NCBI GenBank assembly: GCA_018287875.1
Contig: JAGVVL010000017.1
Location: 2,046,001-2,110,000 of the forward strand
DNA: 64,000 bases
DNA from: Nigrospora sphaerica
Lineage: Eukaryota; Ascomycota; Sordariomycetes; Amphisphaeriales; Apiosporaceae
Direction of reading: 5' to 3'
Shown piece by piece: positions 44,862 to 55,728 of the stretch (the stretch's first letter is position 1; each line of letters opens with the position of its first letter). The notes beneath the pieces are model-generated. The model did not search any database. It worked only from the letters and a program-made list of their open reading frames with translations, and was not told the origin of the DNA. Position numbers and translations under genes: made by a program.

Positions 44862-47363
44862 TCACTCGGACTCCTCGGCCGAGTCCCACACGATGAGCGG
44901 CGGCGGCTCCTCGATTCGGTCGTTGATGAGGCTGTCGGGCAGCAGCTGGCTCTTGGTGGGAAACTGGGAGGAGGGTAAGGAGCTGTGGTGGCGGCTAGCG
45001 CTCGGGCTGGCGTTGTCCGACATGGGCAACATGGGCTGGCTGCTGGAGCCCAGACTGATGACGGGCAGGGGCGCTGCGGCCCGGGCGGTTGACGGCGACG
45101 GGGGCGCCGGGCTGGACGACGCTTGGCTCACCGTGGTCGCCTGCGACGACGGCACAAACCTCCGGCCGCGCGTGCCGCCCGCCTGACTGGAGGGAATGGT
45201 GCACGAGACCGGGAGGCTCGGTCTCGCGAAGCCCAGTTGCGAACCCCGGGCTCTGCTCCGCGGCGCGGCACCTCGGTGAGGCGTCGGGCTGGCCAAGACG
45301 CAATCGGTTCGGTCCGAGGCCAGCTGGGTGGAGTGCGTAATGTCGCCCTGGATCTGGTCGGAAAGCTCTTGCGACTCGGTAACAACCGGGCTACTCCGAA
45401 GACCGCTGCCTTCGGCGTCTTGGAAGACGGAGCATCGCAGGTTGGATGTGAGCTGGCCGACGATGGCTGGTGGGACAAATGCATATTTCTGTGGCGCTGC
45501 CGGCCAGCCATTCTTCTTCATGAGCTCTAAGGACACCGGGTTGTTCAGCTCGTATATGTCAAGCACCTCGTGGGCGAACGCCGCTGACTTCTTTCTTCCC
45601 GCGTTGAAGTCGGCATTCCCAATGCCATCTCCCTCAATCTGGCCCGGCGTCCGAGGGGGACCAAGCAGGAACATGTAGCGAAGCTCGCTTGCGGGTTTAG
45701 TGATGTACACCCACACGCGGTGAACCGACTCGGGTATCTTCCAAGCTCGGAATTCGTGCGTCTTGGCGCGTTCGATCATCCGGGTGACGTTTTCACCGTA
45801 AATGGAGATGATGATGTCGGACCGGTCCGACACGGGTCCCGTAGCACGAATTGCCTCCAGAGGCACACGTTGACTTTCTCCCCCCTGCGTGTAGCCCCGA
45901 GGAGACGTTTGTGTTAGAGTAACGGCATTCTGTTCTTGTACGGAAGATTTCAGTGGTGACGGGCTCTGGCTTCTCGATGGTAGAAATCTATTGGCGCTAG
46001 ACTGGATCCTCGTCTCCATCTCAACAGAGCCAACTCCTTCGGAGTCCGTAGTATCGCTCAGGGCAAGGTCGATCGTTACGGATGTCTCATGGATGGTTCG
46101 AGTACCACCTAATGGGTGGCGAGGCGAGTTTGGTATAATCTGAGTTGGAGCAGTCATGTCATGACGCTCACCGTGGTGCTGTCGAAGAGGTGACCCTTCC
46201 AAGTTACCAACAGCCAAGGATGCGTATTCGTTGTCTGCAGCTTCTGCATTGTCGTCCTCGGTTTCTGCCTCGCTCTCGGTTGCGTCAGGGTCCTCCTCGT
46301 CCGAATCGGGAATCTCGTAGAGGGGCCTCCTATTTGAGGCCTTTTCAAAAATGGTCTTGGGCGATTTGGGTTTCGTGCGGCCGGGGGTTATATTTTCTTT
46401 GTTTTCGGGCAACTCAAAACGGGTTTGTTTCGCGGTGCCCGACTGTGACTTGGCTTTGGGGGTTGGTGTGGTAGGCAAGCTATGAGTAGTACTGAAAGTG
46501 TCCTGGATGACCAAGCTCCGGGGAGTCTTTTCCACACCTTTCAAAATGGAGACGGGAGCTGCGGCAGAAACTGGTACGTTGGAGGATCGCCTTGCCGTTA
46601 GTGGCGAGGGCTCATTAGCAGGGCTGTATCTGAGAAGCATCGGCGTCAAGGCCGGGGATTGAGATGACGGAATTTCGGTTCTCTTCTGACGGTTGGACGG
46701 AGTCGCCTTCTCGGGCAAGGGGGTGCTAGCAGCACCGCAGGAGGATGCACCCGCCTCGTTGTTTGAAGTCGTGCCCAGAACATCTCGACTTCTCATATTT
46801 GCCTTGGGCGTTTCTTTGACCAGCGCTAGATCCGATTCAGCGTCCGAATCCTCAATCCTCCAGTCTTCCTGCACCTCGGTTCTTGTTGACAAAAACTGAG
46901 TTAGGGTCTGGGTATGAAAGCTGCTCGGTACGGTGGGTGAATCCCCAATAGTTTTTCGCCTCTTGGAATCTCGCTGCTTTCCAGCGTCCCCGTCATCGCC
47001 CATGGTCCGCCTTCGGCTGGCGCGAGTCGAATTTTTGGCGGGTTTCTTGCTCGCCACGGGCTTGAGCTCAACTGCGTCATCCTCGTCCTCACTGTTGTCG
47101 CTGGCCAGGTCGACCGGATCCATGGGCGTGGCCGAGACAAAATTCATCTGGGTCAGAGTTTCCTGATCTAGGTCGGGGAACCGAGACGGCCTGTTCCTTC
47201 CATATGTTCTCACTTGGCGGCGCCGAGGGGGAAAACGCCTCTGTTTGGGGGCAGCGGGCGTAGACCTGTACATCTTGGGCACTGGCGCTGTAGGTGGAGG
47301 AGGGCCAACGCCGCCAGCGCTATCAGCGCTACCAGCGCTGCCTGCACGTGTGCGGACGGGCAT
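44862..47363 (-). CDS. Large disordered protein with C-terminal PUA/ASCH-like domain
   Basis: Single exon, 833 aa from ATG 47363 (MPVRTRAGSAGSADSAGG); the frame extends 23 codons upstream to 47432 but that part is not protein-like. Most of the protein is disordered, with basic nuclear-signal-like stretches (KQRDSKRRKTIGD, KQRRFPPRRRQ). A folded domain of about 130 residues lies two-thirds along: SDIIISIYGENVTRMIERAKTHEFRAWKIP, VWVYITKPASELRYMFLLG, PGQIEGDGIGNADFN and SLELMKKNGWPAAPQKYAFVP. Its KTHEFR/W-Y pattern is that of PUA-like (ASCH/EVE) modules, which bind modified nucleic acids. Function is inferred only from this resemblance. The tail is Ser-rich and ends SAEESE. Confidence 0.75.
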   Translation of the reverse strand: MPVRTRAGSAGSADSAGGVGPPPPTAPVPKMYRSTPAAPKQRRFPPRRRQVRTYGRNRPSRFPDLDQETLTQMNFVSATPMDPVDLASDNSEDEDDAVELKPVASKKPAKNSTRASRRRTMGDDGDAGKQRDSKRRKTIGDSPTVPSSFHTQTLTQFLSTRTEVQEDWRIEDSDAESDLALVKETPKANMRSRDVLGTTSNNEAGASSCGAASTPLPEKATPSNRQKRTEIPSSQSPALTPMLLRYSPANEPSPLTARRSSNVPVSAAAPVSILKGVEKTPRSLVIQDTFSTTHSLPTTPTPKAKSQSGTAKQTRFELPENKENITPGRTKPKSPKTIFEKASNRRPLYEIPDSDEEDPDATESEAETEDDNAEAADNEYASLAVGNLEGSPLRQHHGERHDMTAPTQIIPNSPRHPLGGTRTIHETSVTIDLALSDTTDSEGVGSVEMETRIQSSANRFLPSRSQSPSPLKSSVQEQNAVTLTQTSPRGYTQGGESQRVPLEAIRATGPVSDRSDIIISIYGENVTRMIERAKTHEFRAWKIPESVHRVWVYITKPASELRYMFLLGPPRTPGQIEGDGIGNADFNAGRKKSAAFAHEVLDIYELNNPVSLELMKKNGWPAAPQKYAFVPPAIVGQLTSNLRCSVFQDAEGSGLRSSPVVTESQELSDQIQGDITHSTQLASDRTDCVLASPTPHRGAAPRSRARGSQLGFARPSLPVSCTIPSSQAGGTRGRRFVPSSQATTVSQASSSPAPPSPSTARAAAPLPVISLGSSSQPMLPMSDNASPSASRHHSSLPSSQFPTKSQLLPDSLINDRIEEPPPLIVWDSAEESE

Positions 47364-48216
47364 ACTAGGGCCGCAATGCGTTTTCAAGTACCAAGAAGAG
47401 ACAGGGTAGTAAATCCTTACACCGTTCTTCAAGAAAGCGATGCCAACAAGATGGAACCTTGGCCCAGGGGAGTCAGCGGGAGAGAGTGAGGGAGAGAAAG
47501 AGAGGGAGCACTCCAGAGTGCCGGGCCGGGGTGTGTTGGCGGAGAAGCGGGTCGAGACAGGGACGTCGCGTCTCTTGGGTCAAGTAGCGCGTCGTAATGC
47601 ATAATTTAATTTAGCGGGCACGCATAACTGCATATACATTGGTCGTGACGTGCCCCGAGGGAGGTCTGTGCTGTACCCATGCTTTTTGGTCGCAACCACC
47701 ATCTTGCGCAATGGTATCTATCGATGGAGCCTCTTCATGGGAAGCCACCTGGGAAAACCATGGAGCAGATATTTAATACCGAGGCTTAAAGATTTGTTTG
47801 AGAATTGCAAGCAGCTATATCCCGTACAATTCTGAAGCAACCACGTTGCTTCTAAATGTTTGGCCTGGGATTGCGATAATGAGGAAGCCTCGAGGCTCCA
47901 AACCCGTGCCGTTGAGAAGGGGCACGCTGGATGAAGGCGGACATGTGCATCAGGCTCCTGTTATGAAGAAGCAGACTGTTGCGCGCAGTAGTTACTGTTG
48001 ATCGTCCGTTGCCAGGCGAGATGGATTCCCTGCACGTTAGGTGAGAAGCATGTACATGTAGGTATGTACATTAGTACTTACTTGGGTACTCTACATAGGT
48101 AATGCACGCCTTTCGTCCAAGTGTGCCGCAGCAGTTCGCACGCGCACATAAACCACAACCCGGTGAGGTGTGACCCTTACATTGACACGCATATCATTCC
48201 CGCTCTCTGGGATACC
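47364..48216. promoter_or_regulatory. Divergent intergenic region
   Basis: About 850 bp between divergent starts at 47363 (-) and 48217 (+). It contains a GAGAGAGAGGGAG-rich stretch near 47480-47510 and GTACATGTAGGTATGTACATT-like words near 48050-48100. No coding evidence. Confidence 0.55.
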
Positions 48217-48390
48217 ATGCCGCATCTTAGCCCGGCTGGGGTCATCGCCATCATTCTCAGTCTCATTTTCATCCTGATTGGCATCGCAGTTTGGAAAGGC
48301 AAGCAGATGGTTGTGGCCTTCGGCGATGCCATGTTCACGGCCCGAATTCGACGCCGTGTGCAGGAATCCGAGACGGCATCGCCGGTGTGA
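48217..48390 (+). CDS. Small single-pass membrane protein
   Basis: 57 aa from ATG 48217. One strong transmembrane helix (about residues 8-26, GVIAIILSLIFILIGIAVW) is followed by KGKQMVVAFGDAMFTARIRRRVQESE, an amphipathic basic tail. The hydrophobic pattern and charge layout argue for a real miniprotein. It lies 358 bp upstream of COQ5 on the same strand. No family recognised. Confidence 0.5.
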   Translation: MPHLSPAGVIAIILSLIFILIGIAVWKGKQMVVAFGDAMFTARIRRRVQESETASPV

Positions 48391-48748
48391 ATACGTATTC
48401 AAGGTACGTGTCGCCGCATCTCTCACGTTAAGTCTCCCCTTCCTGGACCCGTTTGATAGATCTATGTCTCCAGGGCGGGAACGGCGCCGGGTTGGTATCG
48501 GGACGGGTCCCAACCATCAATATCCATTTTTGCCCGTCGTTCCACTCGGCGACCCGCAGGTCCCCGGCTCCGTTCTTACAGGGTGGCTGGACTCCTCCGG
48601 CCCGTCTTGGCAGCGCTGATCCCGCTGTGGCTGTGTTTACGTCGTCCGATACCAAAATTTCCAGCGCCGGGCGGGTGGGACTAACTTGTCGTTTGGGGGC
48701 AGATCTCCTTGAGCCTCGCGACGCCCCTCGAGCGCGCAATCCGTCGTC
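48391..48748. other. Short spacer upstream of COQ5
   Basis: About 360 bp, no coding evidence; presumed COQ5 promoter. Confidence 0.6.
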
Positions 48749-49777
48749 ATGAGCTCCAGGCCTGCCATGCGCGCCTCCATGCGGGTGCTTCAGGCTCCCC
48801 TCCGGTACTCGAGGCCATTCTCTGTCACCATTCCGACCCGAAAGCCCGCGCCCTCCGATCAATCCGCTTCCACCCAAAGAACGACCCATTTCGGCTTCGA
48901 GGATGGTCTGTCGGAAGCGGAGAAGACGCAACGAGTCGCTGGCGTTTTCCACAGCGTCGCCGAGTCGTACGACCGCATGAATGACCTGATGTCCTTTGGC
49001 TGGCATCGCATCTGGAAGTGAGTCTTGCTTTTCCCTATGCTGGCGTGCGGCAATGCCCTCCCCCGCCCCCAAAACACAGGCTGGCTGACGCATGTAATGC
49101 GTGGTAGGGACCACTTCGTTTCCTCCCTCAACCCCGGCTCATCCTCGAGCAACCCCCCGCAGCCGCAACGGATTCTCGATGTGGCTGGCGGCACCGGTGA
49201 CATTGCCTTCCGGATGCTGCATCGCGCTCACGAGCTCAACGCGAACCCCGATGTCCATGTGACCATCTCCGATATCAACCCTTCGATGCTTGCCGTTGGC
49301 AAGCAGCGATCTGAGGCACTTCCCGCATCGCAGCAAGCCTCGCTCTCATTCCTCCCCGCCGACGCCACTGCTCTGCCCGCATCCATTGCAGACTCTTCCC
49401 TGGATCTCTACACGGTCGCTTTTGGCATACGCAACTTCGCCAACATACCAGCAGCCTTGCGCGAGGCATATCGGGTGCTCAAGCCTGGCGGAGTGTTTGC
49501 CTGTCTCGAGTTCAGCAAGGTGGACAACCCCTTGCTGAACGCCGTCTACAAGCGATGGAGCTTCAGCGGCATTCCGATGATTGGGCAGTTGGTCGCCGGT
49601 GACCGCGACAGTTACCAGTACCTGGTCGAAAGCATTGAACGGTTTCCGAGCCAAGAAGAGTTCAGCAGGATGATTGTGGATGCCGGATTCGTCATCGGAG
49701 GCGACGGCTACGAGAATCTGACTGGCGGTGTCGCGGCCATACACAAGGGCATGAAGCCGCTCACTTCTTCTCGTTGA
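48749..49777 (+). CDS. COQ5: 2-methoxy-6-polyprenyl-1,4-benzoquinol methylase, mitochondrial (COQ5)
   Basis: Two exons: 48749-49017 and 49108-49777, with intron GTGAGT...GTGGTAG; the junction gives HRIWK-DHFV; 312 aa. The N-terminus ([26 protein letters not shown]) is a mitochondrial presequence. UbiE/COQ5 motifs: [31 protein letters not shown]-binding [53 protein letters not shown] and [12 protein letters not shown]. It performs the C-methylation step of ubiquinone synthesis at the inner mitochondrial membrane within the CoQ synthome. All methyltransferase motifs are intact. Confidence 0.96.
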
Positions 49778-51884
49778 TCCGAGTGGAGATACTGTATATC
49801 ACGTGTACTCATGTATTACTATGACAGCACGACCGTTCATCCTGTTGCTACGCCCTCTTGTTATAGGCAGACCCGTGCCGGGGGCCACCAGAGGGGGGCA
49901 CATATCGAACGATGGATAATGTCGTGCCTGGAAAAACGAAGGGGGGAAAAGAAAAGAAGAACCAAAAGAAACGCAATACACGCCGCCCTCGTCCGGGCTC
50001 AGTGGCGGAGACACATAATATGATAGATAGTGCATAGCACAGGTCTTGCTTCCCGGGGTCGCCCTGAAAATGATGAACCAGGCCGTTTCTTTGGTAGCCC
50101 AACAGGTAAAGCAAAGCACCTCTTTCATGAGGCAACGGCTTCAGGAGGGGAATTTGTATTCCATTTACAGTCATGTACAGCAATGGGAGATGTGCGTGCG
50201 CGCTTTCCGCTGTTGAATGTATACATTTTGGAACATGAGGAAGACGATCGCGAGCAATAGTGGTGCCAAGGAGACGTATGTCGGCGGCCTCCGGGCACAC
50301 GTGCTTGGTTCCCAACTTCCCGCGGTGCCCTTGAGCGAAAAGAATCTACGATGCGAGAATAGTTCTGAAGAAAGAGCTCCCGGCGGCGAATTGATCCTAG
50401 GCGATACTTTGCCAGGTTCGCACATGGCCAGGTACCCTATGTATATCCATCCCTGGCTTCCACGTACCGAGTTGGCTTTTTCCGAGCACTCTCAGTAAGT
50501 GCACGCTAGCGTTGTACATAATCTAAATTACCTCGGAATCGCTGCTTTGATTGCAGCACGTAAACCGGTGGGTGTCCGTAGCCCGTTCACTGCTAACCAT
50601 AGCACTCACTGGATGGAAGTGAGAGTAGTGGGTTGTGGGTTGCTTCAAAGGTACCCGTTCTCGGTCAGCTCTGTCTGTACAAACAGCCCTATGTAGCTGC
50701 GGCCAGCCTTGCGCTTTCCCTACCGCCAAGGAGCTCCGCCAGCAGCCTGGCGCCGGGTTCATGTACATGTTTGTACTACTATGGGCATTCCGACCCACCT
50801 CCTGCCGCTACTCGTAGCGACGTTGAACCCACGTTGCGAGCTGAGCTAGTTGGTATGGGAACCTGTGTGCCTAGGTACGTACTGGCCAAGTATAATGTCG
50901 TGTACTTACCCAAGGCAGGCGAGGCAGGGAAGTTGCATCAGTGCGAGGATAGGAGCTGTTGGCTGGGAGGGGAGCTGCTGTGGGTTTGACGACGGGGCGC
51001 CTGGAAGCTGCGAACTTTTACCCTGGGCCAGCCGTAAACGAGGAACCATCCCTCCCCTCCCAGGCTGTCCCATCCCGGCCACGCACCCGAACACCTCGCG
51101 CTGCCTGTCTGTAGCCAGTCACTCACTGTCATCAGTCAGTAGTCCCGTTCCGTCTGCCCCAAACAAGATCCCAGACCCCGATTCTGCTCGGCCATCTTCA
51201 GAAGGTCACCAAGCTTTTCCCGGACCTCTGTCTCGACAGCTCCCTCCTCCTCCACCATCGCCGTCCCCGTATCTTGTTCTTTTGTACTATTGATACCCCA
51301 GAACCCTCCCATAGCCCTTCTAATTCTCCGCCCAGGCACCTCTCCGTCAGTCACCCTATCCAACTGGCCGAGCTGAAAGTCGAGCCGCCGCCGAGTCCAC
51401 TGCTGTCGTCGCCGTCGAGCAAAGCCACCTGGCCGCCAACTCCCTCCTCCCCTCCCCTCCATCCACCCCGACCTCCACGACCACGAACCGACGAACGGCA
51501 TCACGCGCGCCCGCGACTGTCTACATAACAATCTGAACACGCCACCCGCGTTTCCCCTCCCAACTCGCCCGCGCGCAAACGGATTCTTCCCCCGAGCACC
51601 CACTGTCCTCCCGTCTTCAGGCACCGATTGATCCATGGCTGTATGTCAACCCCATTGTCTACCTTCTGCGCACTCAACCCCATAGGCACCTACGCCATCT
51701 TGTTGGCCTTTATCGAGATTGGCCTGCGCCAGCGTGCCATCTCTCCTCCACAGCTCACCTACACATCTCTCGTCTGTTTCTCTCACCTGTTCCCTCACTC
51801 GGGAATCTCCCACAGCCTTCCCCCCCTCCTCTATTCCCATACGAATTCCGCACCCGTCTTTCCACCTCTTGCCCAACCGCCGAG
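49778..51884. other. Long intergenic/leader region upstream of DUF2433 gene
   Basis: About 2.1 kb without a supported gene. The 51050-51880 part is strongly C/T-rich and reads like a long fungal 5' UTR, possibly with its own intron. Purine-rich 49920-49980 follows the COQ5 end. Confidence 0.55.
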
Positions 51885-54290
51885 ATGGCGACAGAGCACG
51901 ACCTGTCTCTGCACCCGCAGCCGGGTCTTCACCAGCGTGCCATGTTCATGCAGCCAACGCCCCCCCATGGCCAGATGGTCCACCAGCACCCTTACCCCCA
52001 GCAAGCGCACCCCCAGCAAGCGCAGCCTTCCCAGCCGTCGCGGTACCGGCTTGGGATGTACACCGACGCCAGACTTGACATGACGGGACCTCCCATAACT
52101 GATCCTTACCTCCAGCAACCTCGCCAGCCTTACGGCAACCAAGGCTACATGCCCAACGGTGCTCCCGGTGCTCACCAGCTCCAACCCGCGCCCGGCGCCA
52201 TTCCCCTGCTGCCTAACCAAGGTCGAGTCGTCCAGGCCGGTGCTATCCGACTGCTCTGCATAGCAGATGTTCGAGGTAAGGCGGCAATTCCTGCGCCGAG
52301 CGCGCCTGGCGTGCATATGTACTCATGGTTTGTGGTGAACAGGCAACCTTCGCTCCCTGAACGACCTTGCCAAGCAGGCCAAAGCCGACCACATCATCCA
52401 CACTGGTGATTTCGGTTTCTATGACGAGACCTCGCTGGATCGCATCGCTGAGAAGTAAGCCCGATCTACCCGCACGTATACTCCAGTCACTCACGGGACA
52501 ATACCTGACTGACTCGCTGCAGGACTCTGAAGCACGTTGCCCAGTACTCGCCCTTGATCCCCGAGAATGTCAAGAAGTCCATTGGTCAGGGTGGCCCTGG
52601 CCCTGTGAAGCAGCGCTTCTCACCCCAGGATCTTCCTCTGTCGGAGCTCTCCATGCTTATCAGCGGTCAGGTGAAGCTTGACGTCCCCGTATATACAGTC
52701 TGGGGTGCCTGCGAGGATGTGCGCGTGCTGGAGAAGTTCCGATCCGGCGAGTACAAGGTGCCGAACCTGCACATTATCGACGAGGCCCGATCGATGCTCC
52801 TGGAGATTGGCGGCGTCAAACTCCGACTGCTTGGACTTGGCGGCGCTGTGGTCATGCACAAGCTCTTTGACAATGGTGAGGGCAGGACGACGATTGCCGG
52901 CGGGCAGGGCACAATGTGGACCACCCTCCTGCAGATGGGCGAATTGGTTGACACTGCCAACCGTGTTTACGATCCGACCGAGACCCGAGTTTTTATAACC
53001 CATGCCTCGCCCGCCCGAGAGGGTATTCTAAACCAGCTTTCGGTCAGTCTGAAAGCCGACTTCTCCATCTCGGCAGGCCTGCACTTCCGATACGGCAGTT
53101 CGTACAACGAATTCAGCGTTAACCCTACCCTCGACCACTACCGCGGAAAGCTCGCTGCTTCCAAGGCCTCCTTCAACGACGTATGGGAGACGGTTAAGGG
53201 CGAGGTTGAGCCTGCTATTCAGCAGAACGAGGCCCAGCAGAACCTCCTTAAGAATGCTCTTGGCCTTGTCGAAAAAATGCCCACGACTGCTGCCGGTGGC
53301 AACCCATTCGGCGGTCCTGTTGGAGGCACCGCGCTGGGGCAGGTTGACGAGAGCGCATTCAAGAACATGTGGAATTTCAACCTGGCAGATGCTGCATTTG
53401 GATGGCTCGTGTTGGAGATTCAGGACGGCCGAATTGGGACGGAGATGAGAGCACAGGGGTTCAACTTTTCCCACCGCGGCGCCAAGCAGCAGTCCAACCT
53501 GCCTGCGACGACTTCTCCCTCGCCTGCGCCGCTCGCGAGCGGCCCTCCTGCCGCCGCTATGCCGCCCTCGGGTCCCCAGCGCGCCCCTTCAGCAACACAA
53601 GCCAAGCCCGCCGCTGTGCCCATGCAGCCCAAGCCCGCCACGCCGAAACCCACCTCCTCGCCTGCACCTTTGGCTTCCATCCCTAAAGAGAGCGAGAAGC
53701 CTGCTGGCACTAATGGCACGGCCAGTGCTCCCGAGCCTGCGCCTTCGCCAGCCCCCCGGGGAGCTGCTACTGACATCGTTGGGCTCTTCATTATGAACGT
53801 GCAGTCCGATGAACAGACTCGCGACATCTTCTCCGAGGAGCACAGAGCCAAGATCACCAAGATCGACAAGTGGGGTGCATCTTCGAACAACAAGGTGGCA
53901 CACTTCCAGAACATCGAGGATCGTGACGCCGCACTGGCAAGTCTGCCCGAGGACTTCAAGGTCCGCCAGACTGAGGACCGAACCAAGCCCTTGGTCAAGG
54001 TCTTCCAGCCCCGTGAAAGCAAGCCCTTTGCCCCCCGTGGAGGTGCCGGTACTTGGGGTAGCAGCCGAGGTAACTCCAACACCAACCGCGGCGGTGGCTA
54101 CCAAAGCGCGACGGAGCGAGGAGCGGCAAGCGGTGGTGAGAGCGGCCCTGAGAGCGGTCGTGGAGGACGCGGCCGCGGTGGGCCTCGCGGTGGTAGAGGT
54201 GACCGTGGAGGCCGTGGCGGTCGAGGCGGTGGTCGTGGAGGTGGCAAGGGTGAGGGCGGTAGCGCTTCGCCTGCTCCTGCTGACTCGTGA
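51885..54290 (+). CDS. DUF2433 metallophosphoesterase-fold protein with RRM-like and RGG segments
   Basis: Three exons: 51885-52275, 52343-52454 and 52523-54290, introns GTAAGG...AACAG and GTAAGC...TGCAG; 756 aa. The N-terminus is Gln/Pro/His-rich. The conserved domain starts IRLLCIADVRG-NLRSLNDLAKQAKADHIIHTGDFGFYD, which looks like calcineurin-type phosphoesterase motifs, and continues VYTVWGACEDV, LRLLGLGGAV and VFITHASPAREGILNQL; this matches the fungal DUF2433 family. Metal ligands appear altered (DVRG rather than DxH), so activity is doubtful. After an Ala/Pro linker there is an RRM-like segment (DIVGLFIMNVQSDEQTR...VAHFQNIEDRDAAL) and a C-terminal RGG-rich tail. An RNA-binding role is inferred. 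Confidence 0.85.
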
Positions 54291-55728
54291 GACCTGGTGG
54301 TTTCCCGTGGTTGGCTTGGATCTCGCGTGCCTTACCTTGTTCCAACCCCCATGCCCCCAGTCGGCCCTCGTGTTCCAAACCAAAACAACCTCTCCTGGAG
54401 CCAAGACCGACGCGGTGGGCTTCAAAGTTTTGGTCAGTTCTTGAAGAGGGTTTCTTCCTGAGGACATGACAGCATATCGTCATAGCAGACGATGAGATGC
54501 ATGATGCGGGCAAGCGCTGCCTGCTGGCACTGGCGGGACTGGAGATGCTCCATTGTACCACAAAATCCCTCACCTCCCGGGCTTTTCTCAAACCCGCCCT
54601 TTGGTGATAAATGCACGTTTGACGAATGAAACCGGGGGCAAGGGTATCGGTGGAAGAAAAGATGCTTGGGGCTGTTATTCCTTGCGAAGACAGTTGAGGT
54701 CAGATCCCCTGCGAAATGGCGGGTTTGGCTTCTGACGTGCAGCCTTTGTACGTACAATACCTCAATGCAGCGAAGAAAAAAGGCGTATTCGTCCACTGGC
54801 TTAGAAATGGAATGGGAAAAGAATCGATGATCATGCAGCAAGCCCTGGGAATATAAAACGACGCCCAGCTGTACGTGATAGTGTTCGTTTTTTTTCATTG
54901 CACGACAGCGGGTATCACCAGCCCTTCCATGGGAGTCGTTCCGTAGCGAGTAGTTCCGGCTCTGCATGACGTGTTTTGTAGCCCGGAGATTTCTGATAGG
55001 CAGCGCGGCATCTTTCTATGTGCCCATTCTCCTTGACAAGGAACCGGAGAAGGCGACTGGACCTGTAGATATGCTTTTGCCCCCGCGGAAATATGACATG
55101 ACTCTATGCTACTTTACCATGTCTCGTCCATTTTCAACAAAACCATGGACATGACCTTTTATTTTATTTTCCCCACCTGATCTTGTTTCCCTAGAATTTA
55201 CCGTCTCCTGTGGAGGATAGACATCTCGTCTGCCTTCGGGTGACGGATCAACAGAGCGAGCACCAGAGCTCGACCAGAGGCGCCTTGCTGTGTATGAATG
55301 AGTGCATGCGTGAATGGACAATGCTGATGCCGAGCGAGGAAGGCAGAGTCCCAAATCGCTTTCCCTGGGTCCGGCCCTCAGCGGCCGTCGGCGTGTTAAT
55401 ACGGGTGTGTATGTAGGTAGCTCGTCGACGAAAACCGCAAGGATTGGTGGTGAGAATATGCCGTCTCCCGAACTCCAGATAATGCATAGCATAACGACGG
55501 AGTGACGCTTCATCATACAACCGTTCCCCGTGGACGCCCTCCCACTGCCGCCGTATCTCTGCACTGGGCGGACAAAGAACTCGACCGGCGTCCCACGTGT
55601 GGTGGCTGGCCCATGTAGCCTTCCCCTTCCGAGTGAGGCGGGTGCTGTCGCCTCAGACGGCGCAGCGGCTTCCGCAGTTTGGACCTGTGTCGCTTACGCT
55701 TATCCGCCAAGCTTCCACGAATGTTGGC
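54291..55728. other. Convergent intergenic spacer
   Basis: About 1.4 kb between the DUF2433 gene (+) and the Zds1-like gene (-). No supported gene; 3' UTRs expected. Confidence 0.6.
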
